A DNA stretch of 7,572 nt from an uncultured Collinsella sp. (lineage in GTDB: Bacteria; Actinomycetota; Coriobacteriia; Coriobacteriales; Coriobacteriaceae), in assembly GCA_900553215.1 (NCBI GenBank), contig USCJ01000061.1:1-7572 (forward strand), read 5' to 3'. A program made the translations under genes and the position numbers. Shown here one piece after another: positions 1 through 5,889 of this stretch (position 1 is its first letter; each line of letters starts with the position of its first letter). The notes under the pieces were generated by a model, which had not been told where the DNA came from, did no database searches, and worked only from the letters and a program-made list of their open reading frames with translations.

Positions 1-619
1 CAAGCAACAGCATGCCAATCGGACCGAAGCCGGACCCAAAATAGGAAACAACGATTACGCAAGAAACTACGTATGCAAGGCAGGCGGCGGCAGCAAGAAC
101 AAGTCGATAGCAAAATACATGCAGGTTGAAATACTGCTGAGCATCCAAAACGATCGCGCAGTTAAGACAGTACAAAACGACACTCGTCAGGATAAACGCG
201 CCCAAAAGGGCGAAAGAAGACAGCATCGCTCGCGCAACGATAGCGCACACACGCTTCCCTCCCCGAGCCTCCGACAACCCCCACGGTTCCTCGACAAAGC
301 CCGAACTGACAAAGCGCGGCGCAATGCAAGCCGCGATGAACGGAAAGAACAATGCATGGGCCAACGGGGCTACGTTGAACAGCAGACCACGAAAAACCTC
401 TGCATTACCAAATAGAAGGACATCCTCCGCCGATAGCGGAAGCGTCGGGTCTGGGAAAAAGCCCAAGAAACTGTTCTCACGGAGGCTACAGAACCACATC
501 GGGAAAGAATTAAGCTGCAATACCACCATGCACGCATAAATTACCAGGATTAAGGCGTACGTCCATTTGATCACACGCTTCCATTCTGAATGGAGGAATC
601 TTTTAATCTGATGAGCCAT
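1..619 (-). CDS. ABC-2 type transporter permease, second subunit (3' end cut by window)
   Basis: Membrane subunit of an ABC exporter. I translated it by hand from the ATG at 619: it begins MAHQIKRFLHSEWKRVIKWT and stays open for about 206 codons to the window edge, so its C-terminus is missing. A short basic cytoplasmic N-terminus is followed by hydrophobic segments near residues 20-36, 80-102, 132-155 and 170-200. The segment SEARGGKRVCAIVARAMLSS (116-135) resembles SSARGLARFNGALAHVLSSA in the upstream permease, so the two look like paralogues forming a heterodimer. The start overlaps the upstream stop by 17 nt and has a GGGGG stretch about 10 nt before it, which implies translational coupling. 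Substrate is unknown; lantibiotic/peptide immunity or multidrug efflux are the usual roles of this arrangement. The family call rests on topology and context, not on a diagnostic motif. Confidence 0.8.
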   Translation of the reverse strand, partial: MAHQIKRFLHSEWKRVIKWTYALILVIYACMVVLQLNSFPMWFCSLRENSFLGFFPDPTLPLSAEDVLLFGNAEVFRGLLFNVAPLAHALFFPFIAACIAPRFVSSGFVEEPWGLSEARGGKRVCAIVARAMLSSFALLGAFILTSVVLYCLNCAIVLDAQQYFNLHVFCYRLVLAAAACLAYVVSCVIVVSYFGSGFGPIGMLLL

Positions 620-1427
620 TGGGCACACCCCCAGTATGAAAGCTCACGAGAGCGTAAACCAAAACCGATAGACAGCTGGCCGCCACGCCATATCCCAGAA
701 GCGTCAGCTGGCCCATATCGCTATACCCAAGGGCACATCCGACTCCAAGGTACGGCCCCGGAAGAAAGAAGATCCATCGCAAGGACGGTATGGGCGTCTG
801 AAGGTAAGCTCCGTAGAGCGTCAAGCTCATGACAAATCCGATTATTACCACAGCCCCGCTCAATACGGCGCTGCTTGTAATCCGATAGATGGTCACCGTC
901 TCCAACGCAATCGATATCACCAATACGGCGTTAATCATCATTGCGGGCAAAAATGCAGCCAGCATGCTATGGGCATAGTTTTGCCCTCCACGTGTTATCG
1001 CTATTGCAAACAGAAGAAGGCAAAGTGCACTATATGCTGTGCCGATTATTAAAGCAGACGAAAGTACATGTGCCAGAGCCCCGTTAAAGCGGGCAAGACC
1101 TCTTGCTGAAGAAATTCGGCATCCCTCTTCATAGCCGCGCTCCTGTAAAATCGCCAGGCAAACGATGAGCGGAACGAACAGAGAGGTGCCGGCAAAAGCA
1201 CTGCGCACAAGGGACTCATCAGGCGCAGAAGAGTCGATTACATTCCAAAAGAATCCAATATCCTCCCCAAAAACGCTATTGCCAAAGGCGAGCAACGTTG
1301 TTCCGCTTTTTAGAAAGACACCGAAGAGAAGGCCGAACGCCAGCATAAGCGCAAGACCAAACTTCGCCGGAAACATCCTGTGCAAACGCATCATATCTGC
1401 CTTTATGGGATGGATCGCCCGCTTCAT
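603..1427 (-). CDS. ABC-2 type transporter permease
   Basis: A 274-residue integral membrane protein, presumably one half of the channel of an ABC exporter powered by the ATPase encoded just upstream. Six hydrophobic segments can be picked out near residues 22-39, 78-95, 118-143, 152-175, 186-208 and 241-263. A basic N-terminus (MKRAIHPIKADMMRLHRMF) and an extracytoplasmic loop lie around 40-77, the layout expected of ABC-2 permeases. After the second segment comes a cytoplasmic stretch with ERGYEEGCRISSARG (96-110), a pattern partly shared with the next permease. The ATG overlaps the ATPase stop as ATGA, and its own stop lies inside the start of the following permease gene, so the three genes form a tightly coupled operon. 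Lantibiotic-immunity type permeases have similar length and topology, but no motif fixes the substrate. Confidence 0.85.
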   Translation of the reverse strand: MKRAIHPIKADMMRLHRMFPAKFGLALMLAFGLLFGVFLKSGTTLLAFGNSVFGEDIGFFWNVIDSSAPDESLVRSAFAGTSLFVPLIVCLAILQERGYEEGCRISSARGLARFNGALAHVLSSALIIGTAYSALCLLLFAIAITRGGQNYAHSMLAAFLPAMMINAVLVISIALETVTIYRITSSAVLSGAVVIIGFVMSLTLYGAYLQTPIPSLRWIFFLPGPYLGVGCALGYSDMGQLTLLGYGVAASCLSVLVYALVSFHTGGVPNGSSD

Positions 1428-2185
1428 AGCGAGACCGCCTTCATCAAGCGCCTGTAATACTCTTTTAGGGACGACGCCTCATCCCTTATGACATCCATCG
1501 ATTCCTTTTTCAGCAGTTCACCGTCATGAAGAAACACGCAACTTGTTGCTACCGATGCCAACTCATCCAAATCATGACTAGAGATGAGCATGGTCTTACC
1601 CTGCTCTCGATTCAATCGACCGATAAGGGCCCATATACTCTCGATGCCCAACGGATCCAATCCATTTGCCGGCTCATCGAAAATTAGTACGTCGGTGTCG
1701 CCCAATAAAGCCGTAGCTATATCCAGTCGCCGTTTCATTCCCAGAGAAAAACTGCTCACGCTCTTTTTCTCATCGACGTCCAGCCCGACCAGGCCCAAGA
1801 CGCGAGGAACCTCACGTTTCTCATCGAGCCCCCATTCCGCACATCGGATCCGAAGATTCTCAGCCGCACTGAGAGATTGGTATGCTCCGCAAGAATCTGG
1901 CACATAGCCGACACGCGTCCGCATCAGGCTCAGCTCTTTTTTCGACTTGCCTCCAAAGAGCTCCACGCTCCCCGACGATGGCTCACAGAGGCCCAGCACT
2001 ATTTTAATAAGCGTGCTTTTGCCCGCCCCGTTTGCACCAACAAGGGCGCAAAGCTCAGACTGATCCACCTCGAAGGAAACGTCATGCAAAACGCGCCGTT
2101 TCCCGTAGCGCTTTGACACCCTTGATAGCCTTATCGTTGATGCGTTCATTGGCCTCCCGTTCCGCTTGATAGCAAAACCGCTCAT
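1424..2185 (-). CDS. ABC transporter ATP-binding protein (ABC-2 / lantibiotic-export type)
   Basis: Cytoplasmic ATPase (253 aa) that drives the two permeases downstream. Walker A is GANGAGKST (50-58), the signature is SLGMK (147-151), Walker B is VLIFDEP with the catalytic Glu at 171, the D-loop is GLDP (175-178) and the switch His is H204 in ISSHD. SLGMK rather than LSGGQ is characteristic of the BcrA/lantibiotic-immunity branch. The Q-loop position reads VGYVPD, with Asp97 where Gln is usual, also seen in that branch. The start at 2185 is preceded by AAGGAAC with about 6 nt spacing. An internal Met13 at 2149 also has GGGAGG, but only 3 nt away, and would lose residues before the first conserved strand; I keep the upstream start but cannot exclude the shorter form. 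A promoter and a candidate operator lie within 70 nt upstream. Confidence 0.93.
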   Translation of the reverse strand: MSGFAIKRNGRPMNASTIRLSRVSKRYGKRRVLHDVSFEVDQSELCALVGANGAGKSTLIKIVLGLCEPSSGSVELFGGKSKKELSLMRTRVGYVPDSCGAYQSLSAAENLRIRCAEWGLDEKREVPRVLGLVGLDVDEKKSVSSFSLGMKRRLDIATALLGDTDVLIFDEPANGLDPLGIESIWALIGRLNREQGKTMLISSHDLDELASVATSCVFLHDGELLKKESMDVIRDEASSLKEYYRRLMKAVSL

Positions 2186-2220
2186 ATCGTTCCTTCTTTA
2201 CTTTATTGTTTTCCATAGTT

Positions 2221-2239
2221 GTTATTGTTTTTCGATAAC
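2221..2239. promoter_or_regulatory. Candidate operator over the ABC operon -10 region
   Basis: The plus strand shows GTTAT-N9-ATAAC. Its core 15-mer TATTGTTTTTCGATA (2223-2237) matches TATCGTTGTTCGATA, read on the minus strand at 3282-3268 upstream of the DUF2975/HTH operon, at 13 of 15 positions. Overlap with the predicted -10 fits a repressor site. The small HTH protein encoded at 2330-2659 is the obvious candidate binder, but this is inference from position and similarity only. Confidence 0.45.
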
Positions 2240-2252
2240 TCATATTTGTCAA
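2224..2252 (-). promoter_or_regulatory. Predicted sigma-A type promoter of the ABC operon
   Basis: On the minus strand a perfect -35 TTGACA (2252-2247) is followed by a 17-nt spacer and AACAAT (2229-2224), which matches 4 of 6 positions of TATAAT. It sits just after the terminator of the upstream HTH gene and about 38 nt before the ATPase start, so the exporter operon probably has its own transcription start near 2217. The -10 lies inside an inverted repeat (2221-2239), which suggests repression by a protein bound there. Confidence 0.6.
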
Positions 2253-2260
2253 GATAATCT

Positions 2261-2289
2261 AAAAGAAAGAACCCGTGTTAGACACGGGT
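2261..2289 (-). terminator. Rho-independent terminator after the HTH gene
   Basis: Read on the minus strand, ACCCGTGT, a 3-nt loop and ACACGGGT form a perfect 8-bp GC-rich stem (2289-2271), followed at once by TCTTTCTTTT. It lies about 40 nt after the HTH stop codon and just before the ABC promoter. It therefore separates the DUF2975/HTH transcript from the exporter transcript. Confidence 0.85.
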
Positions 2290-2329
2290 CCCTTCACGCT
2301 GATATTTCGTTTTAGTTGTTCGCCTTAAG

Positions 2330-2659
2330 CTACTCGTCGCTCAAATCGACAGCAAAGACTGATGTCGGAAGCGACGCCTCGTTGCCTCCGCCGTCCCGCA
2401 TCTGCCTCACAACGTTTTTTGCACGCTCGACAATAAGCTCCTCAAGCTCTTTCTCGCTCACGCGCTGAATAATATCTCCCGGTTGACAATCAAGCTCATC
2501 ACAGATATCGAGGAGCGTCTTTAGGCGAATAGCTTTTATCTTTCCGTTTCTAAGCTTTGAAATATTAGCCGGAGTATGCCCCGTCGCTCGAATCAGATCA
2601 GCACTGGTCTTTCCGGTCTTAAGCAGCTGCGTCTCAAGCTCGATGATGAGATAGCTCAT
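2330..2659 (-). CDS. Small XRE/Cro-type HTH transcriptional regulator (YozG-like)
   Basis: A 109-residue DNA-binding protein. Residues 5-64 resemble the YozG/HTH_26 group of Cro/C1 folds: the helix-turn-helix is around 17-40 (KTSADLIRATGHTPANISKL), followed by NGKIKAIRLKTLLDICDELDCQPGDII, where the RLxTLxxIcxxLdCxPGD pattern is typical of the group. The C-terminal 45 residues are a charged helix (EKELEELIVERAKNVVRQMRD) and a tail that most short relatives lack; it may help dimerisation or touch the membrane partner. The gene starts 8 nt after the stop of the DUF2975 gene, with an AGGAGG ribosome site overlapping that stop, so the pair is coupled. Such regulators are commonly paired with DUF2975 proteins. 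It probably controls its own operon through the dyads at 3249-3282, and perhaps the ABC operon; this is inferred. Confidence 0.9.
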   Translation of the reverse strand: MSYLIIELETQLLKTGKTSADLIRATGHTPANISKLRNGKIKAIRLKTLLDICDELDCQPGDIIQRVSEKELEELIVERAKNVVRQMRDGGGNEASLPTSVFAVDLSDE

Positions 2660-2669
2660 GTTTCCTCCT
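2657..2669 (-). promoter_or_regulatory. Strong ribosome binding site overlapping the upstream stop codon
   Basis: On the minus strand AGGAGG (2669-2664) shares its first two bases with the TAG stop of the DUF2975 gene and is 4 nt from the ATG of the HTH gene. This fixes the HTH start and indicates coupled translation. Confidence 0.8.
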
Positions 2670-3228
2670 ACACAAGCTCGTCAGACTGCTCTTGGAGCAG
2701 CGAGGCATAACTCCAGATCGCCGAGATAAACAAACAGACAACTGCGCCGATAAACGACCCCGCATCAAAGGTAGCGCCTTGGCAAATCTCAATAACGAAG
2801 GAATGAGGCACAATGTAAAGCTCCAGTCCGCCAATGGTGAGATTGACCGATCCATAGGCACCAACAAGCGAAACCGCGGCGTTAACAGCAAAGGCAAGCG
2901 CGAGAACACGGATAAGCCGCACATGCGCCTTGGTAAAGGGCGAGACGCCCCGAGAGATGTTATGGCTGATTCCGCACAAAACGACAAGCGAAACACCCAC
3001 GACGAGTGCCAGGCACAGCCCGCTTGGGATAACGATGCTCCCGCCATCGAGAAGCGTCACGACACCGAAAGAATCGACAGAAACAACGTTTGCAACCGCA
3101 TACCAGATCACGTAAACAACCAACGCGGCAAAAGCGACGAGCATCCCTGCAAAAACGGCTGCCATGCAAAAACCAAGCTTCCTGATATTTTCGCCCGCCT
3201 TGGCCATACGCTGAACGCTGTTGGACAT
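2668..3228 (-). CDS. DUF2975 domain membrane protein
   Basis: A 186-residue protein with four predicted membrane segments (about 20-48, 66-88, 105-126, 158-175). Features that match DUF2975 are the cytoplasmic SPFT motif (96-99, in GISHNISRGVSPFTKAHVRL) after the second segment and the charged C-terminal tail SLLQEQSDELV. The family has no established biochemical role; members are usually encoded beside a small YozG-like HTH regulator, as here, and may sense an envelope signal or hold the regulator. An in-frame ATG exists at 3327, but translation from there would add 33 Cys-rich residues, would run through the dyad operator and lacks a good ribosome site. The ATG at 3228 has GAGGGTG about 6 nt upstream, so I chose it. 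It is the first gene of the operon. Confidence 0.88.
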   Translation of the reverse strand: MSNSVQRMAKAGENIRKLGFCMAAVFAGMLVAFAALVVYVIWYAVANVVSVDSFGVVTLLDGGSIVIPSGLCLALVVGVSLVVLCGISHNISRGVSPFTKAHVRLIRVLALAFAVNAAVSLVGAYGSVNLTIGGLELYIVPHSFVIEICQGATFDAGSFIGAVVCLFISAIWSYASLLQEQSDELV

Positions 3229-3248
3229 ACACTCACCCTCATCGGCTC

Positions 3249-3282
3249 TATCGTTATTCGAACAGTTTATCGAACAACGATA
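3249..3282. promoter_or_regulatory. Compound palindromic operator upstream of the DUF2975/HTH operon
   Basis: The 34-nt site has 13-nt arms that are complementary at 12 positions (single mismatch A3256/C3275) around an 8-nt centre: TATCGTT-A-TTCGA (3249-3261) and TCGAA-C-AACGATA (3270-3282). The right copy alone, TATCGAACAACGATA (3268-3282), is itself a dyad, TATCG-N5-CGATA. The element ends 21 nt before the DUF2975 start, where a promoter is expected, although no convincing -35/-10 pair was found. Two inverted half-sites suggest cooperative binding of two dimers. Likely autoregulation by the HTH protein is inferred. Confidence 0.6.
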
Positions 3283-3341
3283 TGGATTGCATGCGGAAAG
3301 CCCCGCCAGTGCGCATAGGCCATTCACTAATCAGAAGGGGT

Positions 3342-3380
3342 GAGCGTGGATTTTTGGACACGTATCGAACGAGCGTGGAT
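3342..3380. repeat. Direct repeat GAGCGTGGAT, two copies
   Basis: Identical 10-mers lie at 3342-3351 and 3371-3380, the second being the left end of the palindromic element. The stretch between them carries TATCGAAC (3363-3370), equal to the first 8 bases of the operator copy at 3268-3282. The repeat may be the remnant of a second, decayed copy of the palindromic element or a duplicated insertion border. Confidence 0.4.
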
Positions 3381-3434
3381 AATCTCCCACTTTGAGGCCG
3401 CCATCGGGCCTAAAACGGGAGATTATCCACTCTC
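3371..3434. repeat. 64-nt intergenic palindromic element (REP-like or terminator hairpin)
   Basis: The arms 3371-3388 and 3417-3434 pair at 17 of 18 positions (mismatch C3374/T3431); the inner 14 bp, GTGGATAATCTCCC against GGGAGATTATCCAC, are perfect. Inside, AGGCC (3395-3399) and GGCCT (3407-3411) pair around a 7-nt loop. The element sits 25 nt past the stop of the HPt gene on the minus strand, so it could end that transcript, but no T-run follows on either strand. The outer sequence GAGCGTGGAT also occurs directly repeated at 3342-3351, 29 nt away. This form suggests a dispersed intergenic repeat or a miniature element; only a genome search can tell. Confidence 0.7.
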
Positions 3435-3444
3435 ATAGTCATCA

Positions 3445-3458
3445 AAGCTTGCAAGCTT
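3445..3458. repeat. Perfect 14-bp palindrome immediately after the HPt stop codon
   Basis: AAGCTTGCAAGCTT is fully self-complementary and directly abuts the TAG stop of the HPt gene on the minus strand. As it lacks a loop it is a weak RNA hairpin. Role unknown; it may assist 3' end formation together with the larger hairpin beyond it. Confidence 0.35.
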
Positions 3459-3815
3459 CTATTCAGCCGCCTCGCGCAGGGCCGACATCGTAGCCGCATA
3501 TTGCTGCTGCAGCGCATGCATTCCCTCGCGAGCGCCGTCAACGGCATCGGCGCCGCGCAGCGCCTCGGTCACCACGACCGCCGGCTCGTACAGATTATCG
3601 AATCCCAGGTTCTGGCTCACGCCCTTGAGCGTGTGCGCTGCCATAAACGCACTCTCGGCGTCTCCCGCCGCCATGGCGGCCTCCAGCTTGTCCATGCTCT
3701 CGTCATCCAAAAACTTGAGGGCAAAGCGGGCAAGCATTTCCTCGCCCATCAGCCGAGCGCACGCATCATCATAATTGGCGCCGATCTTCTCATACGCCTC
3801 ACGCATGGAAATCAT
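3459..3815 (-). CDS. Stand-alone histidine phosphotransfer (HPt) domain protein
   Basis: A 118-residue, all-helical cytoplasmic phosphorelay carrier. The HPt hallmark is AAHTLKGVSQNLGF (59-72), with His61 as the expected phosphoacceptor, Lys64 and Gly65 following it as usual, and the NLG turn leading into the next helix. No catalytic kinase domain is present, so it can only pass phosphate between a kinase and receiver domains. The gene starts 23 nt after the stop of the receiver/HD-GYP gene and has AAAGGAG 9 nt before the ATG at 3815; a second Met at residue 4 would be 18 nt from that site, so the first is preferred. Its most likely partner is the receiver domain of the neighbouring protein. 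The kinase that feeds the relay is not in the window. Confidence 0.9.
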   Translation of the reverse strand: MISMREAYEKIGANYDDACARLMGEEMLARFALKFLDDESMDKLEAAMAAGDAESAFMAAHTLKGVSQNLGFDNLYEPAVVVTEALRGADAVDGAREGMHALQQQYAATMSALREAAE

Positions 3816-3838
3816 GGATTAAAACTCCTTTGGTCAAA

Positions 3839-5722
3839 CTAAATCGTGGGAAACGCAACGACGTCGGCGGGGCGTGCCAACGTCTCGGCAATTTGGTCTT
3901 GCACCTCGAGCAGGCAATCGAGCAGCAGCGGGTTAAAGGTGCCGCACTTACCGTCCAGGATCATCTGGATCGCCTCCTTGTGCGGGATAGCGTCCTTGTA
4001 CACACGCACACTCGTCAGAGCATCGTACACGTCAGCCACCGAAACCACCTGCGCGGCGATGGGGATATCGTCGCCCTTGAGGCCATCGGGATAACCCTTG
4101 CCGTCCCAGCGCTCGTGATGCCAACGCGCAATCTGGTACGCATATTCCATAAGCGCATTGCCGGCGTGATGGCTACCCAGCTTAAGCAGCATATCGGCGC
4201 CGATCGTGGTATGCGTCTTCATGATCTCGAACTCCTCGGGCGTAAGGCGTCCGGGCTTGTTGAGGATCGCATCGTCAATCGACATCTTGCCGATATCGTG
4301 CAGCGCCGAAGCCAGGGCGATCGTGGAGCGTTCCTCATTGTCGAGGGAGATCGTGCCGCTACGCTGGACCAGACAGCCAAGCAGCAGCTCGGTCAGCTTT
4401 TCGATGTTCGTAACGTGCCTACCGCTCTCGCCGTTGCGAAGCTCCATGACGCCGGCCATGATGTCGATGAGCATGCGACTGTTCTTGACGCGCTCGTTGT
4501 ACTGCTGGGACAGCAGGTTCGTCAGGCGGCGCTGTTTGGCGTATAGGCGGATGGTGTTGCTTACACGGCGGCGCACGACACGGGAGTCAAACGGGCGGTT
4601 GATATAGTCCGAGGCGCCCAGCTCGTACGCGCGCAGAACCATATCATCGGAATCTTCGCTCGAGATCATGATGACAGGCAGATTGTCGATACCCGATCGG
4701 CGCGACAGATCGGCCAGTACCTCAAAGCCGCTTATGCCCGGCATGATAATGTCCAGCAGCACGAGCGACAACTCATCGCCATAGCGGTCGACCATGTCGA
4801 GCGCCGCACGACCGTTATCGGCCTCGAGGATACAATACTCGTCCTTGAGCATCTCGTTGAGAATGACTCGGTTCATCTCGGAGTCATCGACAATAAGCAC
4901 CAAAGGCTTTTCGCTTTGGAAGGCCTCGATGGAATCGGCATCGGTCACGACCGTACCGGCTTTTGCCTTAGCGCGGCTCAATAATTGGACAGCCTGGCTA
5001 ACACCCTCATCGACCGTTTCGCCATTAATGCGAACGCCACCAACGCATGCCGTCAAGCTAACGCGCTCATGCCCCGGAATAATCGTGGAATGAACGGCAT
5101 CGGATACTTGACGCAGACGACGGGCAAAGTCATCGGAGGGAATATTGGGCATGACAACCACAAACTTGTCGCAGCCATAGCGCACAAGCTCGTCAGTCGA
5201 ACGGATTCCGCTGCGCATGGCTGTCGCCACAGCACCGAGCGCAAGGTCGCCGGCATGACGGCCACACGTATCGTTGAAGGCCCTAAAATCATCAAGGTCG
5301 ATCACGGCCACGCCGGCCTGCATACGGGCGCTACGAAGCTTTTCCTCGTAATATCGGCGATTGCGCACGCTCGTCAGCACGTCGGTGTAGACAAGGTCCT
5401 CTTCTGCGGCCTCTTGTTCATCAATCGGACGCACCATCAGCAGAACGTGAGGCTCGCCCTCAACCATCAAAGAGCGCAGGCGAGCGCGGTACTCAACGCC
5501 ATCGTTGAGCAGCCGTTCCGACACCTCATCGGAACCCGCCGCCAAGGCTTCAAGACTTGACTGGCGCAGACAGGGACACCGTTCGCCGGCGAGCAGGCAG
5601 TTAGGATCGCCCTTAATCTGATCGAAAGACAGCAAACGCACCACGGGGTAGGTCTTCGCGACACGGGCGACCTCGGCGGCAGCCTCCTCGTCGGTTAGAT
5701 TGGCCTCGTGATTATTGAGCAT
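3839..5722 (-). CDS. Degenerate GGDEF - receiver - HD-GYP protein (probable c-di-GMP phosphodiesterase response regulator)
   Basis: A 627-residue cytoplasmic signalling protein. Residues 1-105 may be PAS-like and contain Cys42, Cys49 and Cys51. The GGDEF domain (about 108-265) keeps TDVLTSVRNRR and DLDDF...ND, but its signature is GCDKF (183-187) instead of GGDEF, so cyclase activity is unlikely. RSTD (174-177) lies five residues before it, the usual place of the inhibitory c-di-GMP site. The receiver (273-395) has the acidic pair D279/D280, phosphoacceptor D324 and S354, but Arg376 replaces the conserved Lys. The HD-GYP domain (411-618) has HDIGK (475-479), H504, H518/H519, HHERWDGKGYPDG (535-547) and is complete, so c-di-GMP hydrolysis is expected. 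The start at 5722 has AAAGG 6 nt upstream; the frame stays open to 5887, but that extension has no ribosome site and looks non-coding. An HPt gene follows. Confidence 0.92.
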   Translation of the reverse strand: MLNNHEANLTDEEAAAEVARVAKTYPVVRLLSFDQIKGDPNCLLAGERCPCLRQSSLEALAAGSDEVSERLLNDGVEYRARLRSLMVEGEPHVLLMVRPIDEQEAAEEDLVYTDVLTSVRNRRYYEEKLRSARMQAGVAVIDLDDFRAFNDTCGRHAGDLALGAVATAMRSGIRSTDELVRYGCDKFVVVMPNIPSDDFARRLRQVSDAVHSTIIPGHERVSLTACVGGVRINGETVDEGVSQAVQLLSRAKAKAGTVVTDADSIEAFQSEKPLVLIVDDSEMNRVILNEMLKDEYCILEADNGRAALDMVDRYGDELSLVLLDIIMPGISGFEVLADLSRRSGIDNLPVIMISSEDSDDMVLRAYELGASDYINRPFDSRVVRRRVSNTIRLYAKQRRLTNLLSQQYNERVKNSRMLIDIMAGVMELRNGESGRHVTNIEKLTELLLGCLVQRSGTISLDNEERSTIALASALHDIGKMSIDDAILNKPGRLTPEEFEIMKTHTTIGADMLLKLGSHHAGNALMEYAYQIARWHHERWDGKGYPDGLKGDDIPIAAQVVSVADVYDALTSVRVYKDAIPHKEAIQMILDGKCGTFNPLLLDCLLEVQDQIAETLARPADVVAFPTI

Positions 5723-5770
5723 AGGGGCCCTTTCAGTAGTTTTGCTTGGTAGCAGTGGGTGCCAAATGTT

Positions 5771-5788
5771 ACAAGGGTAGCACCTTGT
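5771..5788. promoter_or_regulatory. Inverted repeat upstream of the HD-GYP gene
   Basis: ACAAGG-N6-CCTTGT is a perfect 6-bp dyad about 49 nt before the HD-GYP start. A second one, CTGCCA (5812-5817) with TGGCAG (5831-5836), lies further upstream. Either could be an operator or leader hairpin. I found no convincing promoter, and nothing resembling a GEMM c-di-GMP riboswitch, in the 210-nt spacer 5723-5932. Confidence 0.3.
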
Positions 5789-5889
5789 CGATGCAGGTAA
5801 GTACGTGAATGCTGCCACATTCTTATGAGTTGGCAGACGGCGCGATTGAAGCCGCAGACGTGAGGTTTTGAGCACATTTGTTAACACGG

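Noticed and set aside
2082..2216. A 44-codon minus-strand open frame (MENNKVKKERYERF...) starting in the ABC leader and overlapping the ATPase start in another frame
   Set aside because: It has no ribosome site, overlaps the well-supported ATPase for most of its length, and its charged composition is that of an out-of-frame reading.
2692..3318. Long plus-strand open frame (208 codons) antisense to the DUF2975 gene
   Set aside because: The product is very charged and low in hydrophobic residues, resembles no family, and is explained as the antisense shadow of a membrane protein gene.
3229..3327. N-terminal extension of the DUF2975 protein by 33 residues from the ATG at 3327
   Set aside because: It would run through the palindromic operator and adds Cys-rich sequence unlike the family; the ATG at 3228 has GAGGGTG upstream.
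3830..4546. Plus-strand open frame (238 codons) antisense to the HD-GYP gene
   Set aside because: It lies wholly opposite the conserved HD-GYP coding sequence and is typical of antisense frames in high-GC genes.
5723..5887. N-terminal extension of the HD-GYP protein by 55 residues from the ATG at 5887
   Set aside because: There is no ribosome site at that ATG, no domain-like sequence in the extension, and the ATG at 5722 has AAAGG at proper spacing.
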